Below, piece after piece: positions 1-10,346 of a DNA stretch of 49,264 nucleotides. The DNA comes from Mnemiopsis leidyi (Eukaryota > Ctenophora > Tentaculata > Lobata > Bolinopsidae), in contig JH152806.1 of assembly GCA_000226015.1 (NCBI GenBank), forward strand, positions 537,413-586,676, in the 5' to 3' direction. The notes beneath the pieces are model-generated. The model was given only the letters and a program-made list of their open reading frames with translations. It ran no database searches and was not told the origin of the DNA. The position numbers and the translations under genes were made by a program. Position 1 is the stretch's first letter. The number at the start of each line of letters is the position of its first letter.

Positions 1-376
1 ACAGTACTCGATTTTCTGAACTGTGTCAATAACAATAAAGTTAACAGTTCTCATAAGTTGTTTTTAAATTCAATCATCTAATTAGAATTCCAATTTGATA
101 ATCTTAATGAAAAAATTTGAACTTAACGATCACAATTTAGTGTAAGATTTATTTGAGTGAAGGTGTACAGTATGTCGCTGTTCAGTGAGCCGCTACAGTA
201 TGTCGCCGAACAGTGCATGTCGCCATACAGTGATAGAATCATTATGACTATACCATACAATAATCGCGATGTGAGTAAAAGTTACAATTAGTACAACGTG
301 CTCATTGCTCATACCCTATTTTAAGTACGGTATAGGTACCTTACATTTAAAACAAGCATTTGTTTCATAACAATAC

Positions 377-3300
377 CTGGTCTATAGAAATCTGATGCTG
401 TGTCTGATGTGGAGAACTCTATCTTCTTCACGTCCCTGCTCCACCTACTGTCACTACACGTTATGTAAGAAACCTCTACGTTGAGAACTTCCTTGTCGTT
501 GCAGTGTATCACCACACGTTTTCTACCTGAACTTCTTGTTAAGGTTATTGTCCAAACTTTGTCAGTCTCAGAGGGAAGTTCCGTAGGGAAGATAGTCTGG
601 GATCTGCTGCAGTAGTCGAGCCAGTACTTTGGAGAAGACCAGAAGTAGAGGTATATCCCTCCTGCATAGACGTGTTGAGCAGTGTAGAGCCACAGTATTA
701 CTTGCTCGTAGCTCCCCACCTCACTGTTAGTCTTTATCTGGAGAGGGGAGTTCTCTAGGTCGTGGTCTATATACACATAACGTTGTACTGCTATCCAACC
801 TGTTTGTTATCATTTGTTGTTATCTATCAAGTTGTGTACTTTTGCTTTGTGATATATTCGAATTTGCATCAGTTTTAATGCTCTATTGCTCTAAAGTTTA
901 GGAACTGATATATTTTACTATTAAGGGTGGTAGCAACAACTTTTACGATTTAAGTGTTACTTTCCTTATTTTTTCTATCTTCTAATCAATTTTACTTGCA
1001 CCTTTTTCTGGTTTTATGTCCTGTTGACAATATTGGTTAATGGTTAATACTTGCCGATAATTATTTAAGCGGTTGGATATCGATAACAAACCTGGAATCA
1101 AACACTTTGGTTCTTTAAAGAATGAGTAGATCGTTCCTGTTGTACAAGTAACTTCATTGCTTCCTTCGAAGATAGCATCAGAGTTAGAACACGTCACTTC
1201 CACTACAGTTCCGGGGTCTACTGGGAACTGTGTTGTTGTTTCTATCGTGTTTGTCCACTCTGTCTTCAGTCCGGTACAATATTGTGGTGCTGTTAGAGAT
1301 ATGGTTCCATTAAATCAAGTTTGTTTATCTCTTTCCGCGATGTGAGGACACGTTACAACATGCTCATTGCTAATATTTTTTAGTGAGGTATTCTATTGGT
1401 ACATACTATATTACTGTTAAAACAAGAATATGTTTAATAACAACACCTGGTCTATAGAAATCTGATGCTGTGTCTGATATGTAGAACCTTATCCCTGTTC
1501 CAGATATTACTCCGCCTACTGTAACTGCACGTTGTGTTAGAGAACACTATGTTGAGAACTTCCTTGTCGTTGCAGTGTATCACCACACGTTTTTTACCTG
1601 AACTTCTTGTTAAGGTTATTGTCCAAACTTTGTCAGTCTCAGAAGGGAGGTCAGTAGGGAAGTTAGTGTAGGATGTGCTGCAGTAGTCGAGCCGGTACTG
1701 TGGAGAAGACCAGAAGTAGAGGTGTATCCCTCCTGCAGAGTCTTGTTGAGCAGTATAGAACCACAGCCACACTGCCTCGTTACTCCCCACCTCACTGTTA
1801 GTCTTTATCTGGAGAGAGGAGTTCTCTAGGTCGTGGTCTATATACACACCACGTTGTACTGCTGTCCAACCTGTTTGTTATCATTTGTTGTTATCAAGTT
1901 GTGTACTTTTGCTTTGTGATATATTCAAATTTGCATCAGTTTTATTGCTCTATTGCTCTAAAGTTTAAAAAAAAAAAAAATTTAACTCGTACAACTTCCG
2001 AAATATTCCGTGTACGGACATCTTAAGGAGCTGGTGAGTACCAAGCAGAATTCATTATCACCTGATATGCAAGTTCAAACTCATTCTGAATGGAATAGAC
2101 ATTACACCGAAGTGGGATTCGCGTCACTGATATCCTCCGAGATTAAATTCCAGGATAAATCCTGTACCAATCACAGCTTGGTGGCCTGGACTGCCTGCCT
2201 CGGACGGGTTTCGAACACCCGGTCTTCGGCGTGGGAAGCGAGTGCTAGTACCACTACACCACCCGGCAGACGAAAGTTTAGGAACTGATATATTTTACTA
2301 TTAAGGGTGGTAGCAACAACTTTTACGATTTAAGCGTTACTTTCCTTATTTTTCTATCTTCTAATCAATTTTACTTGCACCTTTTTCTGGTTTTATGTCC
2401 TGTTGACAATATTGGTTAATGGTTAATACTTGCCGATAATTATTTAAGCGGTTCGATATCGATAACAAACCTGAAAATAAACACTTTGGTTCTTTTGAGA
2501 AAGTGTAGATCGTTCCTGTAGTGCAAGTAACTTCATTACTTCCTTCATTGACAGCATCAGAGTTAGAACACGTCACTTCCACTACAGTTCCGCGGTCTAC
2601 TGGGAACTGTCTCGTTGTTTCTATCGTGCTTGTCCACTCTGTCTTCAGTCCGGTACAATATTGTGGTGCTGTTGGAGATATGGTTCCATTATATCTAGTT
2701 CATAGATTATTTGATTCAAAATTTGAGTATAGAATTCATCAATTGGATTTAAAATTATAACAATAGCATACAATAATCGCGATGTGAGGACACGCCATAA
2801 TTAGTACGACATGCTTATTGATCATACTCTTTTTAAGCCTAATTTAGGCCTTACTGTTAAAAACAACACCTGGTCTATAGAAATCAGATGCTGTGTCAAA
2901 TATGGAAAACTCTATTTTCTTCACGTCCCTGGTCCAATAAGTACTCCACCTACTGTCACTACACGTTGTGTTAGAGAACACTACGTTGAGAACTTCCTTG
3001 CCGTTGCAGTGTATCACCACAGCTTTTTTACCTGAACTTCTTGTTAAGGTTATTTTCCAAACTTTGTCAGTCTCAGAGGGGAGTTCAGTGGGGAAGTTAG
3101 TGTAGGACGTGCTGCAGTAGGACAGCCAGTATTGTGGAGAAGACCGGAAGGAGAGTTGTATCCCTCCTGCATAGTCTTGTTGAGCAGTATAGAACCACAG
3201 TATAACTTCCTCGTTACTCCCCACCTCACTGTTAGTCTTTATCTGGAGAGGGGAGTTCTCTAGGTCGTGGTCTATATACACGTCACGTTGTACTGCTATC

Positions 3301-4465
3301 CAACCTGTTTGTTAACCGACTTAAATAACTAAAATACTTGTTTTTATCAAATTGTGTACCTTGGCCTTGTGATATATTCAAATTTGCATCAGTTTTATTG
3401 CTCTATTGCTCTTAAGTTAGTCCCAGCTTAGACACCTAAATGGTTTAGTTCTGTGAAATTTTAGAAGCAGGCATTAAGTTAATAAAGGTATGTACTTATA
3501 TATTTTATTGGTTAAGGTTGGTAGCAACAATTTTAACGATTTGAGCGTTACTCTCCTTCTTGCGTTACTAGCACATTAATCCGTTTTTATTTCCAGTTTG
3601 TCCGAAACTTTGTCCGTTTACTACATATGTTTCCAATTTTCCGATAAAAATTCAAACAGATACTAACATTACATTTTAATGCTTTCTGACCTTGACTTAA
3701 ACATCTCCAAGAACTAGTCAAGTATTTCTTCTGACCAATACAGGGATCTCCAAAAACGGTATTTGCAGCTAGAACTTCACAGTTTGTCTTTCCGTCACAT
3801 TTCTCCCTCATCACCTGAACAGATTCAGTCGTTTCAAGAATCCTGGATCATGTAACATATTTATTGTGTATTAATGTTACTTTGTATTAACTTTGGATTG
3901 AGATTGAACTTAACACAACATCATGTTATTTCTAAATTATCGTTAAAGCTAATGATACTGATGTTAAAACTTGCCTGAAGTGAGGTATTAGCAGCACATT
4001 CCTCCGAATAAGTAGAACTAGTAGAGTTATCGTTAGAGTGAACACCGTACACAGCATGTTCTATCTGGATAACTCCCTCCCCACAATCTATAGTCAGGGG
4101 TATATCACTGTCTTCACATGCCTCACCCGTGTACGTTTCTGAAAATAGGAAGATATAAGACAAGCTTGTACTATGATTTCATGCACTTTCTAAACGTCTA
4201 CCTTTGGTCACGTACTATTGTTACACAGAATTTAAAGCAAGTGTAGGTAGCTGTTCAAATCCAATTGTGTAAGGTTCGAGTCTGCCAGTACGAAAAAATG
4301 AAAAAAAACATAAGTTTTATTTGTAATTTGATTTAAAATCTCACGGTGAATTTGATGGTTATCGTTTTTATGAATTAAAAGCCACGAGCATGCCTATAAA
4401 TTCTTACCATCGCTTGCACTTATTCTCGTGCTCGAAGTTAGTAGAAGAACTACCCAGATCATCAT
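377..4465 (-). CDS. SUEL-lectin / CCP modular secreted protein, gene A (3' end off window)
   Basis: Exons in minus order: signal peptide 4465-4408 (MMIWVVLLLTSSTRISASD), lectin half 1 4138-3975, lectin half 2 3814-3691, domain X 3304-2870, CCP 2668-2471, domain X 1870-1447, CCP 1289-1092, domain X 799-377. The lectin part has the SUEL signature: KCDGKTNC, then FGDPCIGQKKYL and a final WRC. Domain X is about 145 residues, starts WIAVQR-VYIDHDLEN and ends with KVWTITLTRSSG, VVIHCNDKEVLN and DTASDFYRPG; I recognise it as a domain common in cnidarian predicted proteins, perhaps related to the FAMeT-like fold, but do not name it. CCP exons have the usual spaced cysteines. Every module exon from domain X on is phase 1-1, so units can be added without breaking frame. 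The middle domain X exon is 424 bases rather than 435 and is frameshifted, so this copy may be non-functional or alternatively spliced. Likely a secreted or surface glycan-binding protein. Exon calls rest on splice sites and paralogue comparison. Confidence 0.75.
1968..2272 (-). mobile_element. tRNA-derived SINE inserted in gene A intron, with target-site duplication
   Basis: A 305-base insertion flanked by direct repeats AAAGTTTA (1960-1967 and 2273-2280). The sister unit of the array has a single AAAGTTTA at 893-900 in otherwise matching sequence, which is the empty site. On the minus strand the element begins with a tRNA-like head: GGTGTAGTGGTA (A-box region) and GTTCGAAACCCG (B-box region) with a CCC anticodon-like loop, so tRNA-Gly-like. 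Acceptor-stem pairing is imperfect, so it is not a functional tRNA. It ends with a T run on its own strand (A run on plus), which could be a Pol III stop. Confidence 0.85.
3691..4138 (-). CDS. SUEL (galactose/rhamnose-binding) lectin domain of gene A, two exons
   Basis: Exon 4138-3975 codes ETYTGEACED...DCGEGVIQI and ends NTSLQ; exon 3814-3691 begins VMREKCDGKTNC and contains FGDPCIGQKKYL. Joined after SLQ they give the standard order of the SUEL/Gal_Lectin family (SL-x-V-x-x-x-C-x-G-x-x-C ... FGDPC-x-G-x-x-KYL ... C). The donor at this join is CAG|GCAAGT, a GC donor; the acceptor is CTGTTCAG. The exon lengths (164 and 124) keep phase 1 in, 0 between, 1 out. A GT donor four bases later would break the family alignment, so the GC-AG reading is preferred. 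Confidence 0.8.
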
Positions 4466-4706
4466 GACATTGTTTTGTCTATCTTATATAAACTTAGCTA
4501 CATCCCTGTGAGAGTTTAAATTAAGATCGTTCTAAACTGAAAAAAAACAAAATAGGAATATCTCAGTAGACACACTGGTTTTAGATGCTTGGTTCACAAT
4601 TTTTATAACTACTAGATACGAAATTATAATTGAGATATGAGTACTAGAGTGCAGTTAACACTGAGAACACATGAGAAGAATGGAAAGTTATTCTCAGTAT
4701 ACTGTT

Positions 4707-7700
4707 TCAATTGTTTGACCACAGACATAGCGAGATGAAATTGATCGACCTAAATGTGTCACACTTTTGAAAACAAAAGTAAAACCAAAAGGAATAAAAG
4801 ATTATCACAAAGTCACAAAGATCACATCTCAGCTGTTTGTGCTCTATTGAAGGTAACTCTATTGTAGGTAACTCTACTGCACTTACCCTGCAGGCCACTT
4901 CTTGGGAGAAGGGTACGGGTTGGCCTTTTTGAGACTCGAAACTAAAACTGCTAGAACTACAACCGACAGAGCTGCTTTGATTAAACTTCTTTAATAATAT
5001 TTTAAAATAACTATCTTTCATCTCATCAAAATTTGTCCGTAATTTTTGAAATCTTCCGCCCACAACCTCTAATCCAAATTACTTGACTTCGTGAAACAAT
5101 AGATTCCTTTATCGAAATAGAGCTGTAAAATTTCTCTTTGTCGATCGATTTCATATGATATAATTAGTCTCTTTTATTTATAGTCTCAGAAAATCCTGCG
5201 AGGCATCTCTTGTTCATATGAAATAAATCACGCCCAAAAATGATAATGGGTTTTAATCAAATGCTAAAATCCTAGTTAGGTGCATTAGAATCAAGAAACC
5301 TAAATTTGCAAGTCCGCATTTTAGAAATTTATTCAGTCCGCCCCTGGCAAATCCCAAATTGGGGCAAGCCTGGATTTTTATCCAGATTCCTTCCCAATCT
5401 TGCCAAAGACACTGCCGAAATTTAGTTACCTCTCCTGTTTATGTAAGTCTGGAGATCAAGTGGGATAACAGGATCACACAGAAAACTTCAACTCAATCTC
5501 TAAAGAAATCGAGAAAGTACAAAACCACGTGTAGACTGTAACTCTTTTATTTCGAATCCTAAAATGTCCGTTACGGTGGATAAACAACATATAAACTTTA
5601 AGAAACTACAATTTGTAAAGGTAACTTCTCCAAACTAGTCTACGCAGCAATGAATGAATTTTAAAAACAAGAAAATTTAGACCTAATTATGGATATCTGA
5701 ATTAAGGGGGTACAAGACATTTGTTAAATCTAATAGTATTTCACCAGTCCCTGATCGCCCAAGCTACCTATCATTACACTTATACCTTTATCCAAACTAT
5801 ACTACCTGTGTAATGTACCTGGGAATTGTGGACGTTGATAGGGTATGACTATTGAAATAGATAGGGTATAACAGTACAAGTAGTTATGGTAAAACTAGAG
5901 TATGAAGGAAAGTTTTTATAGGTTGAGGTGTGTGGCATCTTGAGTTCTGTGTTTTCTGAATTGTCTGTCTTTTTTTACGTCTAAATAACAGAATCATAAA
6001 TTGCAATTTAAAAAAGTTGACTCAAACTATAGCAGAATACACACTTCATAGTAAAACTTACCACACATCCTACATTTCGGTTGATGACTCCACTCTGCAT
6101 ACTGACACGTGACAAACTTGTCACCAAACAGCAGGTGTTTTCGCTGACACGTGACTGTAACAACTGTACCATGTGTTACAGCTCCACTTGGTGAGACTGT
6201 ACCGTTATCAACTTTTAGTACGAGACATCCTGAAATTGTTTAAACTGTTAAATTCATAGTCACTTTTATTTGTTGCATTCAGTTTAAATAAAATGCCATG
6301 AGAGATTGCAGAAAAGAAATCTGCTATTGACAATATTGGTTATACTCATTGTCGGTCATAATTGTTTAGGCGCTTTGTTCCTTACAACAAACCTAATCAC
6401 CCCTGGGTCCTGTTGTGCAGATGACAAATCCTTTATCAACAGCATCAGAATAAGACATGTTACAAGTACAACATACTCGTACTCTTATTAAGTTCAGTAT
6501 AGATTATAGGTACCTTACTGATGAGACAAGCTGCATTAGTTTTAACAATACCTAGTCTGTAGAAATCTGATGCTGTGTCTGATGTGAAGAACTGTATCTT
6601 CTTCACGTCCCTGCTCCAATACGTACTCCACATACCGTCACTACACGTTCTGTTAGATAACATTACGTTGAGAACTTCCTTGTCGTTGCAGTGTATCACC
6701 ACACGTTTTTTACCTGAACTTCTTGTTAAGGTTATTTTCCAAACTTTATCAGTCTCAGGTGATAGGTCAGTGCGGAAGTTAGTGTAGTATGTGCTGCAGT
6801 AGGACAGCCAGTACTTTGGAGGAGATGTGAAGTAGAGGTATATCCCTCCTGCAGAGTCTTGTTGAGCAGTAAAGAACAACAGCCTTACTTTCTCGTTACT
6901 CCCCACCTCACTGTTAGTCTTTATCTGGAGAGGGGAGTTCTCTAGGTCGTGGTCTATATACACATCACGTTGTACTGCTATCCAACCTGTTTTTATCATT
7001 TGCTATTATATGTTTGTGTACATAATTGGCCTTGTACATGTGATTTATTGAAATTTGCTAGCTTTAAAGTCAGCCCCAGCACAAGACACGTGAATATAGT
7101 AGTTCTGTCAATTATCAAAAGCAGGCATCAAGTTAACGTATGTTTTTAATTTCACTTTTTATGATTTTGAGGGTGGCGGCAACCATTTTTAACGATTTAA
7201 CCGTTCTTTTCCTTATTTTCTCATTTTCTAATCAATTTTACTTGCACATGTTTTTCCGGTTTTATGTCCAGTTTGTCCGAATCTTGTCCGTTTAGGTTTT
7301 CTATGTTCCGATAAAAAGTTGCTCTGACGCGGTCAAAACAGACGATAACGCCTCCAACAAACCATTACCATCTAAACTTTCTGACCTTTGACTGAACATC
7401 TCCAAGAACAAGTCAAGTATTTTTCTACACCGACACAGGGATCTCCAAAAATGGTAATTTCTGCGAGAACTTCACAGTTTCTCTTTCCGTCACATTTCTT
7501 CCTCATCACCTGAACAGATTTAGTCGTTTTATAGAATCCTAAATCATGTAACATATTTATTGTAGAGGTATGTTACTTTGTATTAACTTTGGATTGAGAT
7601 TGAACTTAACATAACGTCATTTTATTTTAAAACAAACGTTAACGTTAAAACTAGCCTGAAGTGAAGTATCAGCTGCACATTCTCCCTGATAAGAAGTAGC

Positions 7701-8525
7701 ATTACAAGAGTTATCGTTAGAGTGAACACCGTACACAGCATGTTGTATCTGGATAACTTCCTCCCCACAATCTATAGTCAGGGGTATATCACTGTGTTCA
7801 CATGCCTCATCTGTGTACGTTTCTGGAAAATAGGAAAATATTTTTTTCTGAACACAGCAGTTAGCCAAATCCTACAGTGAAAATCTCGACTCCCAAAAAT
7901 GAAACAAGATAAAAGTTTTTAAACTTAATTTGATTTCAAATTTTATGTTTAATTTGATAGTAGCCACTTAGAGGCCACAATCCATTTCTAGACCCCTTAA
8001 TAACCCCTTATCAACCAAAAATAAAAACCGTCAATTACGATGTAAAAAAAGTTGGACCAATATGAACAATTATAAGGATAATTTGATGGTTAAACCGAAG
8101 ACAATAGTCCCCCTAATGGTCCCAATCACTTTAAGGATATTAAATTGCAACGTAAAGCTATGACATTTTTAATTTTGGATTATAAGCCACCCACTCTAGT
8201 CTTGTTTGACAAGACAAGCTATGTATTGCCTTCTGCACCTGATTCAATCATGGTTGTTTTAAATCGCGACTTGCAATTTGTGAGTATATACTTGTATAAA
8301 CATTCCATGCTGCCTATGAGTGCTGCTTTAATATTTCTCATATTACCTAGTTCTTCAGCAAAGCCGATTATGCAAATATTGAATTGATCACTTTTAAACA
8401 TCCGATAATTATCATAGATATAAATTTGCAATAATAAGTTAAAACAAATATGCTATTAAAAACTCACCATTACTTGCGCAGATTCCCGTGGTCCAAGTGA
8501 GTAGAAGAGCTGCCAAGATCATCAT
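4707..8525 (-). CDS. SUEL-lectin / CCP modular secreted protein, gene B
   Basis: Paralogue of gene A. Exons: signal peptide 8525-8468 (MMILAALLLTWTTGICASN), lectin half 1 7822-7656, lectin half 2 7509-7386 (KCDGKRNC, FGDPCVGVEKYL, WRC), domain X 6986-6552 (435 bases, open), CCP 6229-6062 (phase 1-1, contains VTCQRKHLLFGDKFVTCQ and WSHQPKC), tail 5068-4887 (GRFQKLRTNFDEMK, then a serine-rich stretch) and last exon 4763-4707 ending LCLWSNN. The first two lectin exons are again separated by a GC donor (CAG|GCTAGT). Between domain X and the CCP lies a decayed second CCP (about 6386-6470) that cannot be read through. I find no convincing membrane segment in the spliced form, so secretion is the default reading. 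Phases agree through every proposed join. Less sure of the last two exons than of the rest. Confidence 0.7.
6386..6475 (-). pseudogene. decayed CCP exon in gene B
   Basis: The stretch aligns by eye with the CCP exons at 1092-1289 and 2471-2668 (shared flanking words such as TGACAATATTGGTTA downstream and GCATCAGA within), but it lacks the first half of the domain and has no open frame joining its neighbours. The gene B product is therefore shorter by one CCP than the repeat unit of gene A. Confidence 0.55.
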
Positions 8526-8881
8526 GACATTGTCATTTGTTCTAACTTTTATAAACTTAGTTTCATCCCTGTGAGAGTTGTAAATGAGTTGGCGATAGAG
8601 AAAAAATGTTTTGGGAAGGACTCACAAATTTTAACCAATCTGAAGCTAGTAAGCACTGTTTTCTAGCTTCTAATTGGTAAATTTATGAACCCTCCCCAAA
8701 ATACTTTTCTGAATGAACTTTGGAAACAACAACAGTAAAGGGTAATGAGAACACCTAAGTAGACACGCTGGTTTTGGGTACTTGTAGCTTGATTCGCAAT
8801 TTGATGACGGTTAGATAAGGAAATATAGTTGAGATATCATAACTTTAACATTGGGAACATGCGATAAAGTAAGAAAGCTAT

Positions 8882-9990
8882 GTAGTTAGTATTCTGTTTG
8901 ACACCAGACAGGGCTAGATTAGATTGATCTGACTTAAAGTTTACACACTATAATGTTCTTCAAAAACAAAAATAAAACCAAAAAGAATAAAAGATTGTCT
9001 GAAACAAAGTTCTGAAACAAAGTTCATATCTCAGCTGTTTGTGCTCAAAAGAAGGTAACTCTGCTGTAGGAAACTCTACTGTACTATCCCTGTATGCGTC
9101 TTTCTGAGACTCGGAACTAAAACTGCTAGAATTAAAACTGACAGAGCTGCTCTTTCATCTCATCAAAATTTGTCTGTAATTTTTGGAAATTTTCGGTCGA
9201 CATCCTCTAACGAAAATTACTTAACTACGTGGAACAAAATATATCCTTTATCGAAACACAGCTGTAACATTTCTCTTCGTCGGTCAATTTTTTTGATAGA
9301 ATTAGTCTCTCTGATTTATTGCCTCAGAATATCCAGTGAGGTATCCTTTGTGCTCATAAAATAAATGACGCAGAAAAATGACAATGGTATCTGTTCAAAT
9401 GCTGAAATCCAAGATAGGTCCGTTGAAAGTATGGTTGATTGGTTGATTGGAACCCGAGTTTGTCAAGAAACTTTAAACCTACGTAATTTACTAACTGACG
9501 AAACTCGGAACAAGATATCTTGGCACAAACGAACAAGTTTTCAGGGTTTTCCAAATATTTGTAGATAGAAATATGAGGGGTTCAAGATACAAACAGAGAG
9601 AGAAATAGGTTGAAAGATTTATAGCACATACCTAGATAACCTTGTTTCAAATATCAATTGGTCTAGTTCCGTTCCAGGCATGCCCCAAGCCTTGCTTTGG
9701 CCTAAACCTTGCCCCAGCCTAGCTCCAAATACAACACATAAATAAGATAACAACAATATATTGTTAGACGATTATCTAATTTATCCTATGTGAATTCACC
9801 TTTTTTATATCACTTAAGTTGCATTTCCTGCGTTCCGGTTTATGACTCCACCTTGTAGACTGACACGTGACATACTTGTCACCAAACAGCAGGAAGTATT
9901 TTGGCTGACACGTGACTGTAACTACCGAACCATGTGTTACAGCTCCACTCAGTGAGATTTTAGCGTTATTTACTCTTAGTTCGGTGCATC
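8882..9990 (-). pseudogene. 3' relic of third paralogue (gene C): CCP exon and tail
   Basis: A CCP exon at 9990-9823 (VTCQPKYFLLFGDKYVTCQ, WSHKPERRKC) matches the gene B CCP at 6062-6229, and 9230-8890 matches gene B tail and last exon (NFQKLQTNFDEMK). Several changes say it is dead: the last-but-one CCP cysteine is Arg (PERRKC against PKCRMC), the donor that is GTAAGT in gene B reads TTAAGT here, and the tail frame stops after DEMKEQLCQF. No signal-peptide, lectin or domain X exon for this copy is visible to the right. Confidence 0.7.
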
Positions 9991-10019
9991 CTGAAATTAT
10001 TCACACTGTTGAATTCATA

Positions 10020-10346
10020 TTTAGTTCGGAACATTCTGAAATTGTTCAAATAGTTGTCTGTTTATTTCATAATGAGTAAAAGTTGCATTGAAACTGTAGC
10101 GGGACACTCTAAATTTTTTGAAATTGTTGAATTCATAATATGTACATACTTTTAACTGGAGAAGGGGACATAACAGGTGAATTCGTATAGGGGAAAGGGA
10201 GACATGCATTTTTGTCACTAACAAAAATGAAATCAACCAATTTATTGAACGATACTCAGTGCAAATATAGCTAAATCTTTTTCTTTATTGTTTGTACATA
10301 GTTATATAATGCATCTATAGTTGAAGAGTAAATCTCACTTCTTCAG
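10020..10346. other. non-coding spacer between lectin array and RABGAP1-like exons
   Basis: AT-rich. It carries a short duplicate (AACATTCTGAAATTGTTCA, about 10029) of the acceptor region of the gene C CCP exon. No coding evidence. Confidence 0.5.

Noticed and set aside
2190..2270. Functional tRNA-Gly(CCC) gene on the minus strand
   Set aside because: Acceptor stem mismatches, and it is the head of an insertion with target-site duplication, so a SINE.
5359..5541. 60-codon plus-strand ORF as RABGAP1 N-terminal exon
   Set aside because: No match to the PTB region and no phase-compatible splice sites.
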